Below, piece after piece: positions 25,635 through 35,080 of a stretch of DNA of 64,000 bases. Below the pieces are notes generated by a model. It ran no database searches, was not told the DNA's origin, and saw only the letters and a program-made list of their open reading frames with translations. The stretch covers positions 62,001 to 126,000 of the forward strand of contig CAYZMS010000009.1 of the NCBI GenBank assembly GCA_964479625.1, written 5' to 3'. Source of the stretch: CAYZMS01 sp964479625 (lineage in GTDB: Bacteria > Bacteroidota > Bacteroidia > Chitinophagales > Saprospiraceae). Numbering within the stretch: the stretch's first letter is position 1; every line of letters begins with the position of its first letter. Position numbers and translations under genes: made by a program.

Positions 25635-28452
25635 CATGGTCCTCTGCTGGCTGTGTTGGGGAGGCTGTGCTCCCGATCCTAAAGAAGAGGTGGTCAATAC
25701 CCCCTTTCTGAAAGCTACAAATCCGGCTGTGGATTCCCTGTGGCAGTCCCTTGACGAAAGGGAACGCCTGGCCCAGTTGTTTTTGTTGAACACTTCAGCT
25801 AAACCCCAAGATTCCATCAGTCCGGCAGGGATTCGAATAAAAGCAGTAAGTCCGGAAGAGTACCTGGAGGTTAAATTTAAATGGGAGAAACAACCATCCT
25901 GTCCACCTTTATTTTTTGGTGAACCTGGTTTTTTTATGCGGGCATCCCTTTCGGGCTTATCTGATCTTCCGCCAGGGCCAGTTGGTTTTTCCCGGGAAAA
26001 CGAGCCTGTTTTCGAATACCTGAAGCAGGAAGACCGCAAGTGGAGAAGGCTTTTTAGTTTGAGCGCACAAAAACTATTAGATTTAAAAGCCCCCCCGGAA
26101 ATTCGGGCAGAGGCGCTTCAATCCCTACCGGAGCGCCTGGAGGATACCATTTTAGTCGGAGCTGGTCCCTTTTCGGATTTCTACCTTAGCCTTCCGGATA
26201 CCAGCCCTGTCTTTGACTGGCAATTGGCTCCACTTCGGGCCTGGGTAGAACAGGGGCTTGGCTATTTAGAACTCGACCGGGAGCAACTCCTCAGCGACAG
26301 CCTTCAGGAGCAAGGACAGGGCTTTGTTCGAAAATATGTACAGGAACAACTGAGCTTCGACGGCTTGCTAATCAGTACCTGCACTTCTCCGGAGGAAGCG
26401 GTACAATTACTGGAAACAGGGGTTGACCTGTTGGAAGTGGAAGGTTCCCTTTCGGATTGGTTGGATGCTCTGGAGAAAGTAGTGGATAATAGAAGCCTGA
26501 AAAGAACGATTTGGCAGGGGACAGCCTATAAAAACCTACAGGCTAAATATTGGGCACAGAAACTTTCACCAAAAAGAGAGGAACAAATGCTCCCAACTGC
26601 AACAAGATCCGAAGCGGAGCCGGTCTCCGGCTCAGCATGGGTTATACATAGCGTGGATTCCTTCTTAAAAGATTCTGGTTGGGACTATCTGCTGTGGGAA
26701 TGGAGACGGCAGTTAAGTGTTTATTTACCTGCTTCCAACACGCCTCTGCCGCTAGTGGATGTTGCAGGCCGGCGATTTAGGATAATTGAATATGGTACAC
26801 CCGATACCTTTGATCCTTTTGCTCAACAATTTACCCGTTTCAGTAGCATAAGGAGGTTTGAAAAATGGACCCCGGAATCGGATACCCTATCTGGGTTTAA
26901 TTTAGAGGAAAGCGGTCTGACCTATCTCTTATTGTTGGATAATCTGAAACCCAGCCCCAGGAAGGATTCTGCCTTTTGGAGGGACCTGATAAAAGCCGGT
27001 ACGGAGAATGAAATAATCTTAGTGCATTTTGGCCAGGTGTCCCAACTTCGCCCTTTTGACACCACTTACACCCTGTTACAACTACCTGATCGCTCTTCTC
27101 AAAGTCAACGTTTAGCAGCTCAAATCATTGTTGGGGCTGCTGTCCCTTCGGGTAGGTTACCCCACGGGCTCAACCGGTTCTTTAGCATGGGAGCAGGAGA
27201 AACATTCGAAAAGATTCGGGTTGGGGAACCGCCCCTGGAGGGGACCGGTTTTCAACCGGAAAGCCTGGCCTCCGTACAGGCCATAATGCGAAATGCGGGA
27301 AGGAACGGCGCTACCCCAGGTGGACAAGTTGTTGTATTTCAGGGGGGGGACCTGGTCCTGGAACGTAATTTCGGTACACATACCTATAGAAACCGGGACC
27401 TGGTAAGGTCCCACCATCTTTATGACCTGGCTTCTATTACAAAGGTCGCTGCAACCACCCTTGCGGTCATGGGCCTTTACGAACAAGGGCGTCTGGATAC
27501 AAAAAAAAAGCTGGCCCACTATCTGCCTGAATTTAAACAAACTGCACTCTCGGGAATAAGCCTGGAGGAATTGTTGACCCACCAATCCGGTTTGCCACCA
27601 AACCCTCCGATTTACCGGTATTGGTTAGCACGTGACTCCCTCAGCCGAAACTGTACCCAATACTTCTGTGAAAAGAGGGAGGGACCTTTCCAAATTAAAG
27701 TAGCTGATAATTTTTATTTCAATGAACAATATCTAGACACCCTCTGGCGAAAGGTAAAGGAAACTGAAGTACAAAAACCCAAACGGTATCGCTATAGCGA
27801 CCTCAATTTTTTGCTCCTGCAACGAGTGGTGGAAAGTCAGGCCGGAATGCCGATCGAGCAATACCTGGAACGGGAATTCTATGGCCCTATGCGATTGAAG
27901 CAATTGAAATTCCACCCGCTTAACTATTTCCCTAAATCATCGATCGTCCCAACCGAATTAGATCTAACGTGGCGCCGGCAACTTGTATGGGGATATGTCC
28001 ACGATCCGGCCGCAGCTTTGCTGGGTGGTGCAGCGGGGAATGCTGGATTGTTTGGCAATGCTTACGACCTGGCCATACTCGGTCAAATGCTGGTGAACGA
28101 AGGCACCTATGGAGGGCGTCGGTACCTGAAACCCGCTACTGTTCGAAAATTCACAGAAACCGCAGCCGGTACCAATCGGGGCCTGGGTTTTGATAAGCCT
28201 CGGTCAGGGAATGACAGTGGCAGGGCTTGGTCGCTTTCCCCTTCTGCCTTTGGGCATACTGGATTTACGGGTACTGCTTTTTGGGTAGACCCGGAACAGG
28301 AAATGGTTTTTGTCATCCTGACCAATCGGGTGCATCCCGATCCTGAAAACCGAAAGCTGTTTACGGCTAATGTTCGTCGCCGGGTCCATCAGGCTGTATA
28401 CGATGCAAGGGTGGAAGCAGGCCCCACCTTCCCGGAGTTACCGGGCCGATAA
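25573..28452 (+). CDS. Lipoprotein: degenerate GH3-like region plus class C beta-lactamase-type serine hydrolase
   Basis: About 959 residues. Starts may be any ATG of a cluster at 25573-25585; the MKKKP start gives a signal with lipobox WGGC. The C-terminal ~390 residues are a serine hydrolase of the beta-lactamase/DD-peptidase class C group: SITK (S621, K624), YSD (Y741) and GHTG (H895) are all in place. The N-terminal ~550 residues sit where Bacteroidota homologues have a glycoside hydrolase family 3 domain, and the order matches known GH3-serine hydrolase fusions, but I cannot find the GH3 KHFPGHGDT-type motif or its catalytic residues. Likely periplasmic-side wall or peptide hydrolase. 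The 3' end overlaps the convergent amidase gene by 15 nt. Confidence 0.75.
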   Translation: MMMQMKKKPGFLGGQSLPLISMVLCWLCWGGCAPDPKEEVVNTPFLKATNPAVDSLWQSLDERERLAQLFLLNTSAKPQDSISPAGIRIKAVSPEEYLEVKFKWEKQPSCPPLFFGEPGFFMRASLSGLSDLPPGPVGFSRENEPVFEYLKQEDRKWRRLFSLSAQKLLDLKAPPEIRAEALQSLPERLEDTILVGAGPFSDFYLSLPDTSPVFDWQLAPLRAWVEQGLGYLELDREQLLSDSLQEQGQGFVRKYVQEQLSFDGLLISTCTSPEEAVQLLETGVDLLEVEGSLSDWLDALEKVVDNRSLKRTIWQGTAYKNLQAKYWAQKLSPKREEQMLPTATRSEAEPVSGSAWVIHSVDSFLKDSGWDYLLWEWRRQLSVYLPASNTPLPLVDVAGRRFRIIEYGTPDTFDPFAQQFTRFSSIRRFEKWTPESDTLSGFNLEESGLTYLLLLDNLKPSPRKDSAFWRDLIKAGTENEIILVHFGQVSQLRPFDTTYTLLQLPDRSSQSQRLAAQIIVGAAVPSGRLPHGLNRFFSMGAGETFEKIRVGEPPLEGTGFQPESLASVQAIMRNAGRNGATPGGQVVVFQGGDLVLERNFGTHTYRNRDLVRSHHLYDLASITKVAATTLAVMGLYEQGRLDTKKKLAHYLPEFKQTALSGISLEELLTHQSGLPPNPPIYRYWLARDSLSRNCTQYFCEKREGPFQIKVADNFYFNEQYLDTLWRKVKETEVQKPKRYRYSDLNFLLLQRVVESQAGMPIEQYLEREFYGPMRLKQLKFHPLNYFPKSSIVPTELDLTWRRQLVWGYVHDPAAALLGGAAGNAGLFGNAYDLAILGQMLVNEGTYGGRRYLKPATVRKFTETAAGTNRGLGFDKPRSGNDSGRAWSLSPSAFGHTGFTGTAFWVDPEQEMVFVILTNRVHPDPENRKLFTANVRRRVHQAVYDARVEAGPTFPELPGR

Positions 28453-29661
28453 CAGGCCTTCATACAGCCAGTTGGCGAGGGCCTGCCGGTTACTTTCCAA
28501 CACCACTCTTTGCTGGTCAAAACTGTTTCGGATATTACCCAGTTCTATGTAAACGGTAGTAGGCAGGACCTCTCGCAGCATGTGCAGATCCCGGGCCTTT
28601 ACCGTCCCTTCATACTGACCGGAGCGCCGATACTTTTGATATTTGGCCCGCATAGTGGCTAATAGTTGATCCGCAAGGGCTTTTGATTCGGGTCTGCCTT
28701 CCTGGTAGTAAAAAAACAGATCGGTTTGTTGTCCTTTACTTCGGGAATCGACGTGAATGACGATCACCTGTTGATGGACCACCCCGGCTTGTTGGTTTGA
28801 CTGATAAAGTTGATTGATTATGTCGGACCGCTGAAACAAACGCGGTTTTTGCCAGGCAGGGATGGCAGCTCCGCCCCAAACGGTTTCATCCTTATCACAC
28901 TCCAGGTACATATCATTGCGGATGCCGTCATTGCCATCGCGGATGATCATATAAGCCGTAGCCCCATGGGCTACCAAAAGTCGACAAAGCCGTAGGGTGA
29001 CATCATAGGCATATTCATCCTCACACAAGGTATTATCCCCTCGTTTTCCGATAGCACCGGGGTCTATTCCTCCATGCCCGCTCACCAGATAGTAAACCCG
29101 TCCTGCAAGTTTGTTACTGGCCAGGGGTGTTTTGGCGTAGGCGGGGCCGAAAATGGGGAAAACGCGGTTACCTGGATTGGAGATCAAATCGAAATCAGGA
29201 TCGGCAACCGGAGTAGGGGTGTCCGTATCGGGTTCTGCAGGCTCTGGAACTAGCTCGTCGCAATGCAGCATATGATAGGGTACCCAAAGCACTTTTGATT
29301 GTTTGAAGGCGTCAGCCCTCAGGCCTTCACTAAGCATATCTTTGTTGTATTCCTGAATTCGAACAGCTAGCTCCCAGTCATCAATCCCGATGGTCGAACG
29401 AATGGTTTTGCCGTTATAGGTAAAGAGCTGAACCGGGAGAACATATTTTTTCCCTTTTTTTAAATGAGCATTGCGCTCCATTTTGTTGAGTTCGTAAAAC
29501 TTGGTAAAATTACAGGCGTGCTGGTCGAGGCGGTACCGACGCAAAAGGCTGTAAATTCCATCTCCCTCGCGTGCTTCTGTTTCGTGCCAGGAGAGATCAG
29601 CTGCCAAACTGAACCCGAGACCGAACCAACTGAAGCCAATAAGGAGCAGGGTGGTGCGCAT
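28438..29661 (-). CDS. N-acetylmuramoyl-L-alanine amidase with LysM-like N-terminus
   Basis: 407 residues; signal peptide ending near FSLAAD. Residues about 25-130 resemble LysM-like wall-binding segments (EAREGDGIYSLLRRY, LKKGKKYVLPVQLF). The C-terminal ~210 residues are an Amidase_3 zinc domain: VSGHGGIDPGAIG (His), CEDEYAYDV (Glu), VIHVDSRSKGQQTDLFFYY (His) and VYIELGNIRN (Glu). It cleaves the amide bond between muramic acid and the stem peptide in the periplasm, for wall remodelling or cell separation. Convergent and overlapping with the serine hydrolase gene, another envelope enzyme; divergent from ccmB. Confidence 0.88.
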   Translation of the reverse strand: MRTTLLLIGFSWFGLGFSLAADLSWHETEAREGDGIYSLLRRYRLDQHACNFTKFYELNKMERNAHLKKGKKYVLPVQLFTYNGKTIRSTIGIDDWELAVRIQEYNKDMLSEGLRADAFKQSKVLWVPYHMLHCDELVPEPAEPDTDTPTPVADPDFDLISNPGNRVFPIFGPAYAKTPLASNKLAGRVYYLVSGHGGIDPGAIGKRGDNTLCEDEYAYDVTLRLCRLLVAHGATAYMIIRDGNDGIRNDMYLECDKDETVWGGAAIPAWQKPRLFQRSDIINQLYQSNQQAGVVHQQVIVIHVDSRSKGQQTDLFFYYQEGRPESKALADQLLATMRAKYQKYRRSGQYEGTVKARDLHMLREVLPTTVYIELGNIRNSFDQQRVVLESNRQALANWLYEGLLSAR

Positions 29662-29697
29662 AAATCGATTGTTTTTGAATATTCAAAGGTAATACCC

Positions 29698-30357
29698 TTG
29701 GGAGTAATTCGCGAAATTAGCTTTCTTCTTCAAAAGGAATTTCTGCTGGAATGGCGAAGCAGTTATGCCCTTAGTGGGATATTATTGTATGTTTTTTCCA
29801 CCATTTTCATTATTTACACGGCTTTTATAAATGTAGAGCCTCCGGTATGGAACGTTCTTTTCTGGGTCATTATGTTGTTTACCTCCATAAATGCCATTGT
29901 CAAAAGCTTTATCCAGGAGAGTAGCAAGCGGACTCTATACTACTACACCCTGGTTAATCCCATTGCCGTCATTCTTTCGAAGATGATCTACAACGCCCTT
30001 CTCCTGTTAGTGATCAGTTTTTTGGTTTGGGGTGGCTTTAGTCTCATCACCGAAAATCCGGTGCAAGACATTGGGCTTTTTTGTATGGCATTAGGCCTTG
30101 CCGCCCTGGGATTTTCCATAACCTTTACTTTTATTTCGGCCATCTCCGCCAAGGCGGGAAATAATGCCACCCTTATGGCAATTCTGGCTTTTCCGCTGAT
30201 CATTCCTGTCCTGATGACGTTAATAAAACTATCGGCATCGGCTCTGGGCCTGATCGTGGATACCAGTGTGCGCAACGATATCTACATCCTCTGCGCCATA
30301 GACCTGATCCTTCTAGGCTTGACGCTTGTACTGTTTCCCTTTTTGTGGAAGGATTGA
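29698..30357 (+). CDS. ccmB: Heme exporter protein CcmB
   Basis: 219 residues from TTG 29698, the start that best fits family length; the frame is open far upstream but there overlaps the divergent amidase gene. Six membrane helices. Opening REISFLLQKEFLLEWRSSYALSGI and later LYYYTLVNPIAVILSKMIYN are typical of CcmB, the permease partner of the CcmA ATPase in system I cytochrome c maturation, moving or releasing heme at the inner membrane. ccmA is not in the window. Followed by ccmC. Confidence 0.85.
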   Translation: MGVIREISFLLQKEFLLEWRSSYALSGILLYVFSTIFIIYTAFINVEPPVWNVLFWVIMLFTSINAIVKSFIQESSKRTLYYYTLVNPIAVILSKMIYNALLLLVISFLVWGGFSLITENPVQDIGLFCMALGLAALGFSITFTFISAISAKAGNNATLMAILAFPLIIPVLMTLIKLSASALGLIVDTSVRNDIYILCAIDLILLGLTLVLFPFLWKD

Positions 30358-30515
30358 TTTAATCAGGGACGCGTGCGGGAGGTAGCAAGTATTCAGAAAG
30401 TAAACCGGCGAAGAGCCGGTTGCAAAAAAAAAACTAAAACGCCAATTTAGCCCTGAGCCTTTAGAAGCATAAAGTTTCTGGTACTCAGTATAAAAGCTTT
30501 TCTAACACGCAAACC

Positions 30516-31580
30516 ATGATTCGATCTTCCTGGTGGAAAATACTGGCTGTCCTATTGTTAATGTATACCATTTTCGCAGGTATGCTAGTTCCTCTGACCC
30601 CTGGAATAATCAGAGTAAACCCGACTTCAGTGGAGTCGGGAACTAAACTGGTATTGAAAGCAACAGGATATAATACCCGGTATACCCGCTCCCCGGAAAG
30701 TCTGCGCGCCTGGTTGAAAATGGATGATGAGCGGGCCCTGGCCGCCAATAGCATAAGTGTTATAGATGACCGGAGGTTGGAAATGACCTTTTTGATCCCA
30801 GATTATTTACCTGTTGAAAAAAAGGTGCAGGATTTTACCCTGGTGGTAGACGACGCCTTTAACGGAGCCTCCCTGCTTCCCTCGGCTGTTTTTGTTACCC
30901 AGGCCCAAATCGACTACGGCATGGGGGTGGAAAGTTGGTATAACCGGCCGGTCAGGGATTTGCACGAGCGGTCCTTTATCACCTTTCCCTTTCGAAATAT
31001 CCTGGCTGAGACTATTCGAAACACTTACTTCCACGTGGCCCTATGGTTGGCCATGGTAGCTCTTTTCCTGGGCTCTCTTGCCTTTAGCATTCGTTACCTT
31101 TCGAAGAATAAACCGGACGAGGACTTACGAGCCCATGCTTTGACTGCGGTCGGCCTGCTCTTTGGCCTACTTGGTTTGGTGACCGGAGCTATCTGGGCCA
31201 AAAACACCTGGGGCGCTTACTGGAGCTGGGATGTAAAACAAAATATGACGGTGGTGGCGCTGCTGATCTATTGTGCTTATTTTATTTTGAGGGGTTCTTT
31301 CGAAGATCCGGAGAAACGGGCCCGGGTGTCCGCTGTTTATAATATTTTCGCGTTTACCACCCTGATTCCTTTGATCTATGTGATCCCTCGTTTAACTGAT
31401 AGCCTGCACCCGGGGGCAGGCGGAAACCCCGCCTTTGGGTCCCAGGACCTGGATAACACCATGCGAATGATATTCTATCCGGCCGTTATAGGTTGGGCCC
31501 TGCTGGGCTACTGGATGGCTTCTTTGTTATATCGTATACAGGCCTTGGAAGAACGATGGATCGAAAAGGCTTTGGATTGA
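30516..31580 (+). CDS. ccmC: Cytochrome c biogenesis heme protein CcmC/CcsA family
   Basis: 354 residues. The tryptophan-rich heme-handling motif WGAYWSWD lies near residue 231. Conserved histidines appear in RNTYFHVALW and DSLHPGAGGNP. About six membrane helices, with a ~140-residue N-terminal periplasmic insertion (after the first helix) not found in short CcmC proteins (about 240 residues) but usual in Bacteroidota. It presents heme at the periplasmic face. It sits between ccmB and the CcmD-like gene, so is part of a maturation operon. Upstream spacing of 158 nt could hold its own promoter. Confidence 0.88.
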   Translation: MIRSSWWKILAVLLLMYTIFAGMLVPLTPGIIRVNPTSVESGTKLVLKATGYNTRYTRSPESLRAWLKMDDERALAANSISVIDDRRLEMTFLIPDYLPVEKKVQDFTLVVDDAFNGASLLPSAVFVTQAQIDYGMGVESWYNRPVRDLHERSFITFPFRNILAETIRNTYFHVALWLAMVALFLGSLAFSIRYLSKNKPDEDLRAHALTAVGLLFGLLGLVTGAIWAKNTWGAYWSWDVKQNMTVVALLIYCAYFILRGSFEDPEKRARVSAVYNIFAFTTLIPLIYVIPRLTDSLHPGAGGNPAFGSQDLDNTMRMIFYPAVIGWALLGYWMASLLYRIQALEERWIEKALD

Positions 31581-31653
31581 AAAATATTTCTAAGAAAATC
31601 TGCCCTATACTTTGTTTTTACTTCGAATAAAAAGCGCGACTTTAGCCCGAATT

Positions 31654-31887
31654 ATGGAAAAAACGACACATATCGGAGGAATACTTGGCTTGCTGCTCAT
31701 CAGGAGCGCTTCACTGCCCGCTCAGCCGGAAAGTACAGATTTCATGCGTAGTACTGGCAAGATCTGGGTAGTGGTTGCCGTAATTGCCGCGGTATTTCTG
31801 GGTATTGTCTTATTTCTAGTCTACCTGGATAGAAAACTGACCAGGATTGAAAACCAAATTAAAGAGCATGAACAAACCGATGCCTAG
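31654..31887 (+). CDS. CcmD-like small membrane protein
   Basis: 77 residues from ATG 31654. One N-terminal hydrophobic stretch (possibly a signal, ending near SLPAQ), a second helix at about 36-56 (WVVVAVIAAVFLGIVLFLVY) followed by DRKLTRIENQI, the pattern of the Bacteroidota CcmD family, which tethers heme-handling components. Placement right after ccmC supports this. Its last 20 nt overlap the start of the glutamate dehydrogenase gene. Confidence 0.75.
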   Translation: MEKTTHIGGILGLLLIRSASLPAQPESTDFMRSTGKIWVVVAVIAAVFLGIVLFLVYLDRKLTRIENQIKEHEQTDA

Positions 31888-33292
31888 CTTTCTGGATAGC
31901 GTTAACGCCTACTATGATCGTGCTGCAGCCCACACTGGATTGAATCCAGGTCTGTTAGAACAAATTCGATCTTGTAACGCCGTTTTCAGAATGCACTTCC
32001 CGGTCAGGATCGGGAATGAAGTACGGGTGATTGAAGCTTACCGTGTTCAACACAGCCACCACAGGACGCCTTCCAAAGGCGGTATTCGCTACAGTAATCA
32101 TGTGAATCAGGAAGAGGTTATGGCGCTGGCCACCCTGATGACTTACAAGTGCGCCATTGTGGATGTCCCCTTCGGTGGAGCCAAAGGAGGGGTGAAGATC
32201 ACTCCGTGGGAATATACGCCCTCCCAACTCGAACGCATTACCCGGCGTTACACCACCGAGTTGGTTCGCCGAAATTTCATTGGTCCAGCTATTGACGTGC
32301 CTGCTCCGGATTATGGTACGGGCGCCCGCGAGATGGCCTGGATCTATGATACCTACAGAACGTTTCACCCCAGAGATATTGACGCTGCCGGGGTAGTGAC
32401 CGGAAAACCAGTCAACCAAAATGGTATCCGGGGAAGAACGGAAGCCACCGGGCGGGGGGTCTACTACGGCATTCGGGAAGCTGTTGATATTAAGGAGGAT
32501 ATGAAAAAGCTTGGCCTTGCTCCCGGTATAAAAGATAAGCGGTTTGTGCTGCAAGGGCTTGGGAATGTGGGCTCTTATACCGGGATGATCGCCCAGGATG
32601 AAGGAGGGGCAATCTTGGTAGGTGTAGGAGAAGTGGAGGGCGCCATTTATAAGGCTGATGGTATAGATATCCATGAGCTCATCCGTTTTCGAAAAGAAAC
32701 CGGCAGTATCCTTCACTTCCCAGGCGCCGAATCCTTTGATAAAACGCAGCGCGAGAAGGCTCTTGAGTTCGATTGTGATATTCTCATCCCGGCTGCCCTG
32801 GAGAATGTGATCAATATGAGTAATGTCCATCAGATCAAGGCTAAGATCATTGCTGAAGCTGCCAACGGGCCGATCACTGCTCCTGCTGAGGAAGTACTAC
32901 TAAAAGCGGGCAAGTTGATCATTCCGGATGTTTACCTCAATGCCGGTGGGGTAACTGTTTCCTATTTCGAATGGTTGAAGAACCTTTCCCATATGCGGTT
33001 TGGGCGTATGGAAAAACGGTTTGACCAAAAAACGTATTCCAACCTGGTCTCTCTGGTAGAAAATCTAACGGGGCATACCATTACCGAACGCGAACGCGCC
33101 CTGGTGGCCCGTGGAGCTGATGAGATCGACCTGGTACGCTCCGGGCTGGAGGAAACTATGATCAATGCCTATCACCAAACCCGGGATATCATGAAGCGCA
33201 AACGGAAAGTAGGAGACCTCCGTACGGCCGCCTTCATTAATGCGATCAAAAAGATCAGCAACGATTATATGTCTCTGGGTATCTTCCCCTAA
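31868..33292 (+). CDS. gdhA: Glutamate (Glu/Leu/Phe/Val family) dehydrogenase
   Basis: 474 residues from ATG 31868. Interconverts glutamate and 2-oxoglutarate plus ammonia with NAD(P). Catalytic region FGGAKGGVKI (lysine near residue 106), PAPDYGTGAREMAWI, and a Rossmann domain with LQGLGNVGSYTG (about 225-240) and EAANGPITAPAEEVL. The NAGGVTVSYFEW ending motif is usual. Cytosolic. Cofactor use cannot be decided here. The start lies inside the CcmD-like gene in another frame, so expression is probably coupled to the cytochrome c maturation genes. The C-terminal residues (DYMSLGIFP) look complete. Confidence 0.93.
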   Translation: MNKPMPSFLDSVNAYYDRAAAHTGLNPGLLEQIRSCNAVFRMHFPVRIGNEVRVIEAYRVQHSHHRTPSKGGIRYSNHVNQEEVMALATLMTYKCAIVDVPFGGAKGGVKITPWEYTPSQLERITRRYTTELVRRNFIGPAIDVPAPDYGTGAREMAWIYDTYRTFHPRDIDAAGVVTGKPVNQNGIRGRTEATGRGVYYGIREAVDIKEDMKKLGLAPGIKDKRFVLQGLGNVGSYTGMIAQDEGGAILVGVGEVEGAIYKADGIDIHELIRFRKETGSILHFPGAESFDKTQREKALEFDCDILIPAALENVINMSNVHQIKAKIIAEAANGPITAPAEEVLLKAGKLIIPDVYLNAGGVTVSYFEWLKNLSHMRFGRMEKRFDQKTYSNLVSLVENLTGHTITERERALVARGADEIDLVRSGLEETMINAYHQTRDIMKRKRKVGDLRTAAFINAIKKISNDYMSLGIFP

Positions 33293-33421
33293 GCGCATGC
33301 AAATACTTGGCCTCCGTGACTTTAGATAAGCTTGTTAGCCTTTTCCCAAGCCCCGGGGCCAATTGCCCGCTATTTCCTATTCTAAAAGGTTCGTTAAATT
33401 ATGTAAATCTGCCAAATTTTA

Positions 33422-33452
33422 TTTGGAGGTGTCCAGGGATTCGTGTACTTTG
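33422..33452 (+). promoter_or_regulatory. Candidate promoter of the Lrp-TraB/GumN unit
   Basis: A TTTG at 33422-33425 is followed after 20 nt by TACTTTG at 33446-33452, close to the Bacteroidota pattern TTTG-N19-21-TAnnTTTG (one base short). It predicts a leader of about 100 nt. Confidence 0.45.
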
Positions 33453-33564
33453 TGTGTACTAAACAGTAAGCCATTGCCGACCTATGCTATTTGATCGATT
33501 TCACTGATTTGGAATATTATTTCGGTAACAGGCTTTTTGTTGAATTTTTTTGCTTGAAACTTAA

Positions 33565-34056
33565 ATGCAAATGAAGAAATCAATAGCGGAAAAGCTAGAC
33601 AAAATCGACCTCAAAATTCTAAGGATCTTACAAGAGAACAGCAAGATCACGAACCTGGATCTGTCTAAAAAGATCGGCCTGTCACCGGCCCCTACCCTGG
33701 AGCGCGTCAAAAAACTGGAAACTGCCGAGATCATTGAGAGTTATCACGCCAACGTCAATACACACAGCATTGGTTTAAATGTACAGACCTTTGTGCTGGT
33801 TTCCCTGGCCTGGCAAAAAGAAAATGCTTTAAAACACTTCCAGGAAAAAATTCTTGAGATTGACGAGATCACCGAATGCTATATAATTACCGGAGAAGCT
33901 GATTTTCTGATCAAGATCGTTTGCAAGGATATTCCAACCTACGAGCAATTATTATTCAAGACTTTGTCGCAGATCGAAGAAATTGAACGTCTTAAAACAC
34001 TCATGACGCTCTCTACTGTAAAGGACTCTAAAGTGCTGCCTTTTAAGTATGACTAA
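33565..34056 (+). CDS. Lrp/AsnC family transcription regulator
   Basis: 163 residues; ATG 33565 or 33571. N-terminal helix-turn-helix (KIDLKILRILQENSKITNLDLSKKIGLSPAPTLERVKKLE) followed by a ligand-binding RAM domain (ECYIITGEADFLIKIVCKD). Such regulators respond to amino acids and form octamers. It is not adjacent to an obvious amino acid operon except gdhA, 272 nt upstream on the same strand, which is a tempting but unproven target. Its stop overlaps the next ATG by one base (TAATG). Confidence 0.9.
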   Translation: MQMKKSIAEKLDKIDLKILRILQENSKITNLDLSKKIGLSPAPTLERVKKLETAEIIESYHANVNTHSIGLNVQTFVLVSLAWQKENALKHFQEKILEIDEITECYIITGEADFLIKIVCKDIPTYEQLLFKTLSQIEEIERLKTLMTLSTVKDSKVLPFKYD

Positions 34057-34907
34057 TGGGCGTTGAACAAAGTGGCGAAACAAAGAGAACGGGTAAGTCG
34101 GGTCAACCACTTACCCGTTCTGCATCCAGGGCGATGCTGTACAGGCTTAGAGCCAACGACCTTTCCTTTTCTTCTTTTGTTTTGGGAACGGCGCACATAC
34201 GTGCGGCTTCCGTTTTTAAGCATATAGCAGATATTGAGAAAGCCCTTTTCGAATGTGGGCTTTTCGCAGCAGAGTATGACCTAGATGCCCTGGAAAAGGC
34301 CGGTATACATGAGGAATTCCTGGCACCAGAAGGTAAACGAATGCAGGACCTGCTTCGCCCGGCGCAATTCGCACGTTTGGAACGGATGCTGCGAAAAACT
34401 ACTGGTATAGAGTTAAGCCGTTGGAGCCATCTCACTCCCCTTGCCCTATTGCAAATGATGGATCAGGCTCTTTCCCCGGAAGATGAACCACTCAGCCTGG
34501 ATGCTCACCTTTGGAAGCGTGCCGGAGAATGGGGCCTCGAGCGCACTGGTCTGGAAACGGTAGAAGCCCAAATGCGGGTCATGCAACGTTTTTCTATGGC
34601 TGATCAGCTCCAGGCTCTTCGCCATACCTTAAGAACTATTTCTACGCATCGTCAGCGGTTCAGGCATATGCTTACGGTGTATGAAACAGGAGATCCCCAG
34701 CGCATTCTTAAAAATACTAGAGGTGGACTGGGAAAAATGCGCAAATGGATACTCTATGACCGCAATTATACCTTCGCAGAACGAATCGATGAACTGGCAC
34801 GGCAGCGACCGACTTTTGCCGCAATTGGGGCGGCTCACCTGGCAGGTGGAAAAGGGGTGCTGCGGCTGTTGAAGCAAAAAGGATGGGAAGTGAAACGGGA
34901 AGGCTAG
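34056..34907 (+). CDS. TraB/GumN family protein
   Basis: 283 residues. YRLRANDLSFSSFVLGTAHI at the start and FAAIGAAHLAGGKGVLRLLKQKGW at the end are the conserved GxxH boxes of the TraB/GumN (Tiki-like) family, some members of which are metal-dependent proteases. No signal peptide is obvious, so cytosolic placement is likely though the family is often exported; an N-terminal stretch (about 25 residues) before the domain is low complexity. Translated from an ATG overlapping the Lrp stop codon, so coupled to the regulator. Confidence 0.75.
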   Translation: MGVEQSGETKRTGKSGQPLTRSASRAMLYRLRANDLSFSSFVLGTAHIRAASVFKHIADIEKALFECGLFAAEYDLDALEKAGIHEEFLAPEGKRMQDLLRPAQFARLERMLRKTTGIELSRWSHLTPLALLQMMDQALSPEDEPLSLDAHLWKRAGEWGLERTGLETVEAQMRVMQRFSMADQLQALRHTLRTISTHRQRFRHMLTVYETGDPQRILKNTRGGLGKMRKWILYDRNYTFAERIDELARQRPTFAAIGAAHLAGGKGVLRLLKQKGWEVKREG

Positions 34908-35080
34908 GTCAGATCGGAAGCCTACTGGTGTTTGAGCCCTTTAAAGGAGGTCGCAAACTTTTGTTAATCAATGAATGTATTGGCGCAGGGAAGACCTTTT
35001 AAGCTTCAGGTGGTTATAAGCCCTATTTTCGTAATCCTTTGGAATACCGGGGCTACAATAGACGCTCTCCTCAAACAACA

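Noticed and set aside
31955..32830. 291-codon minus-strand frame
   Set aside because: Lies entirely within glutamate dehydrogenase on the opposite strand; shadow of its codon use.
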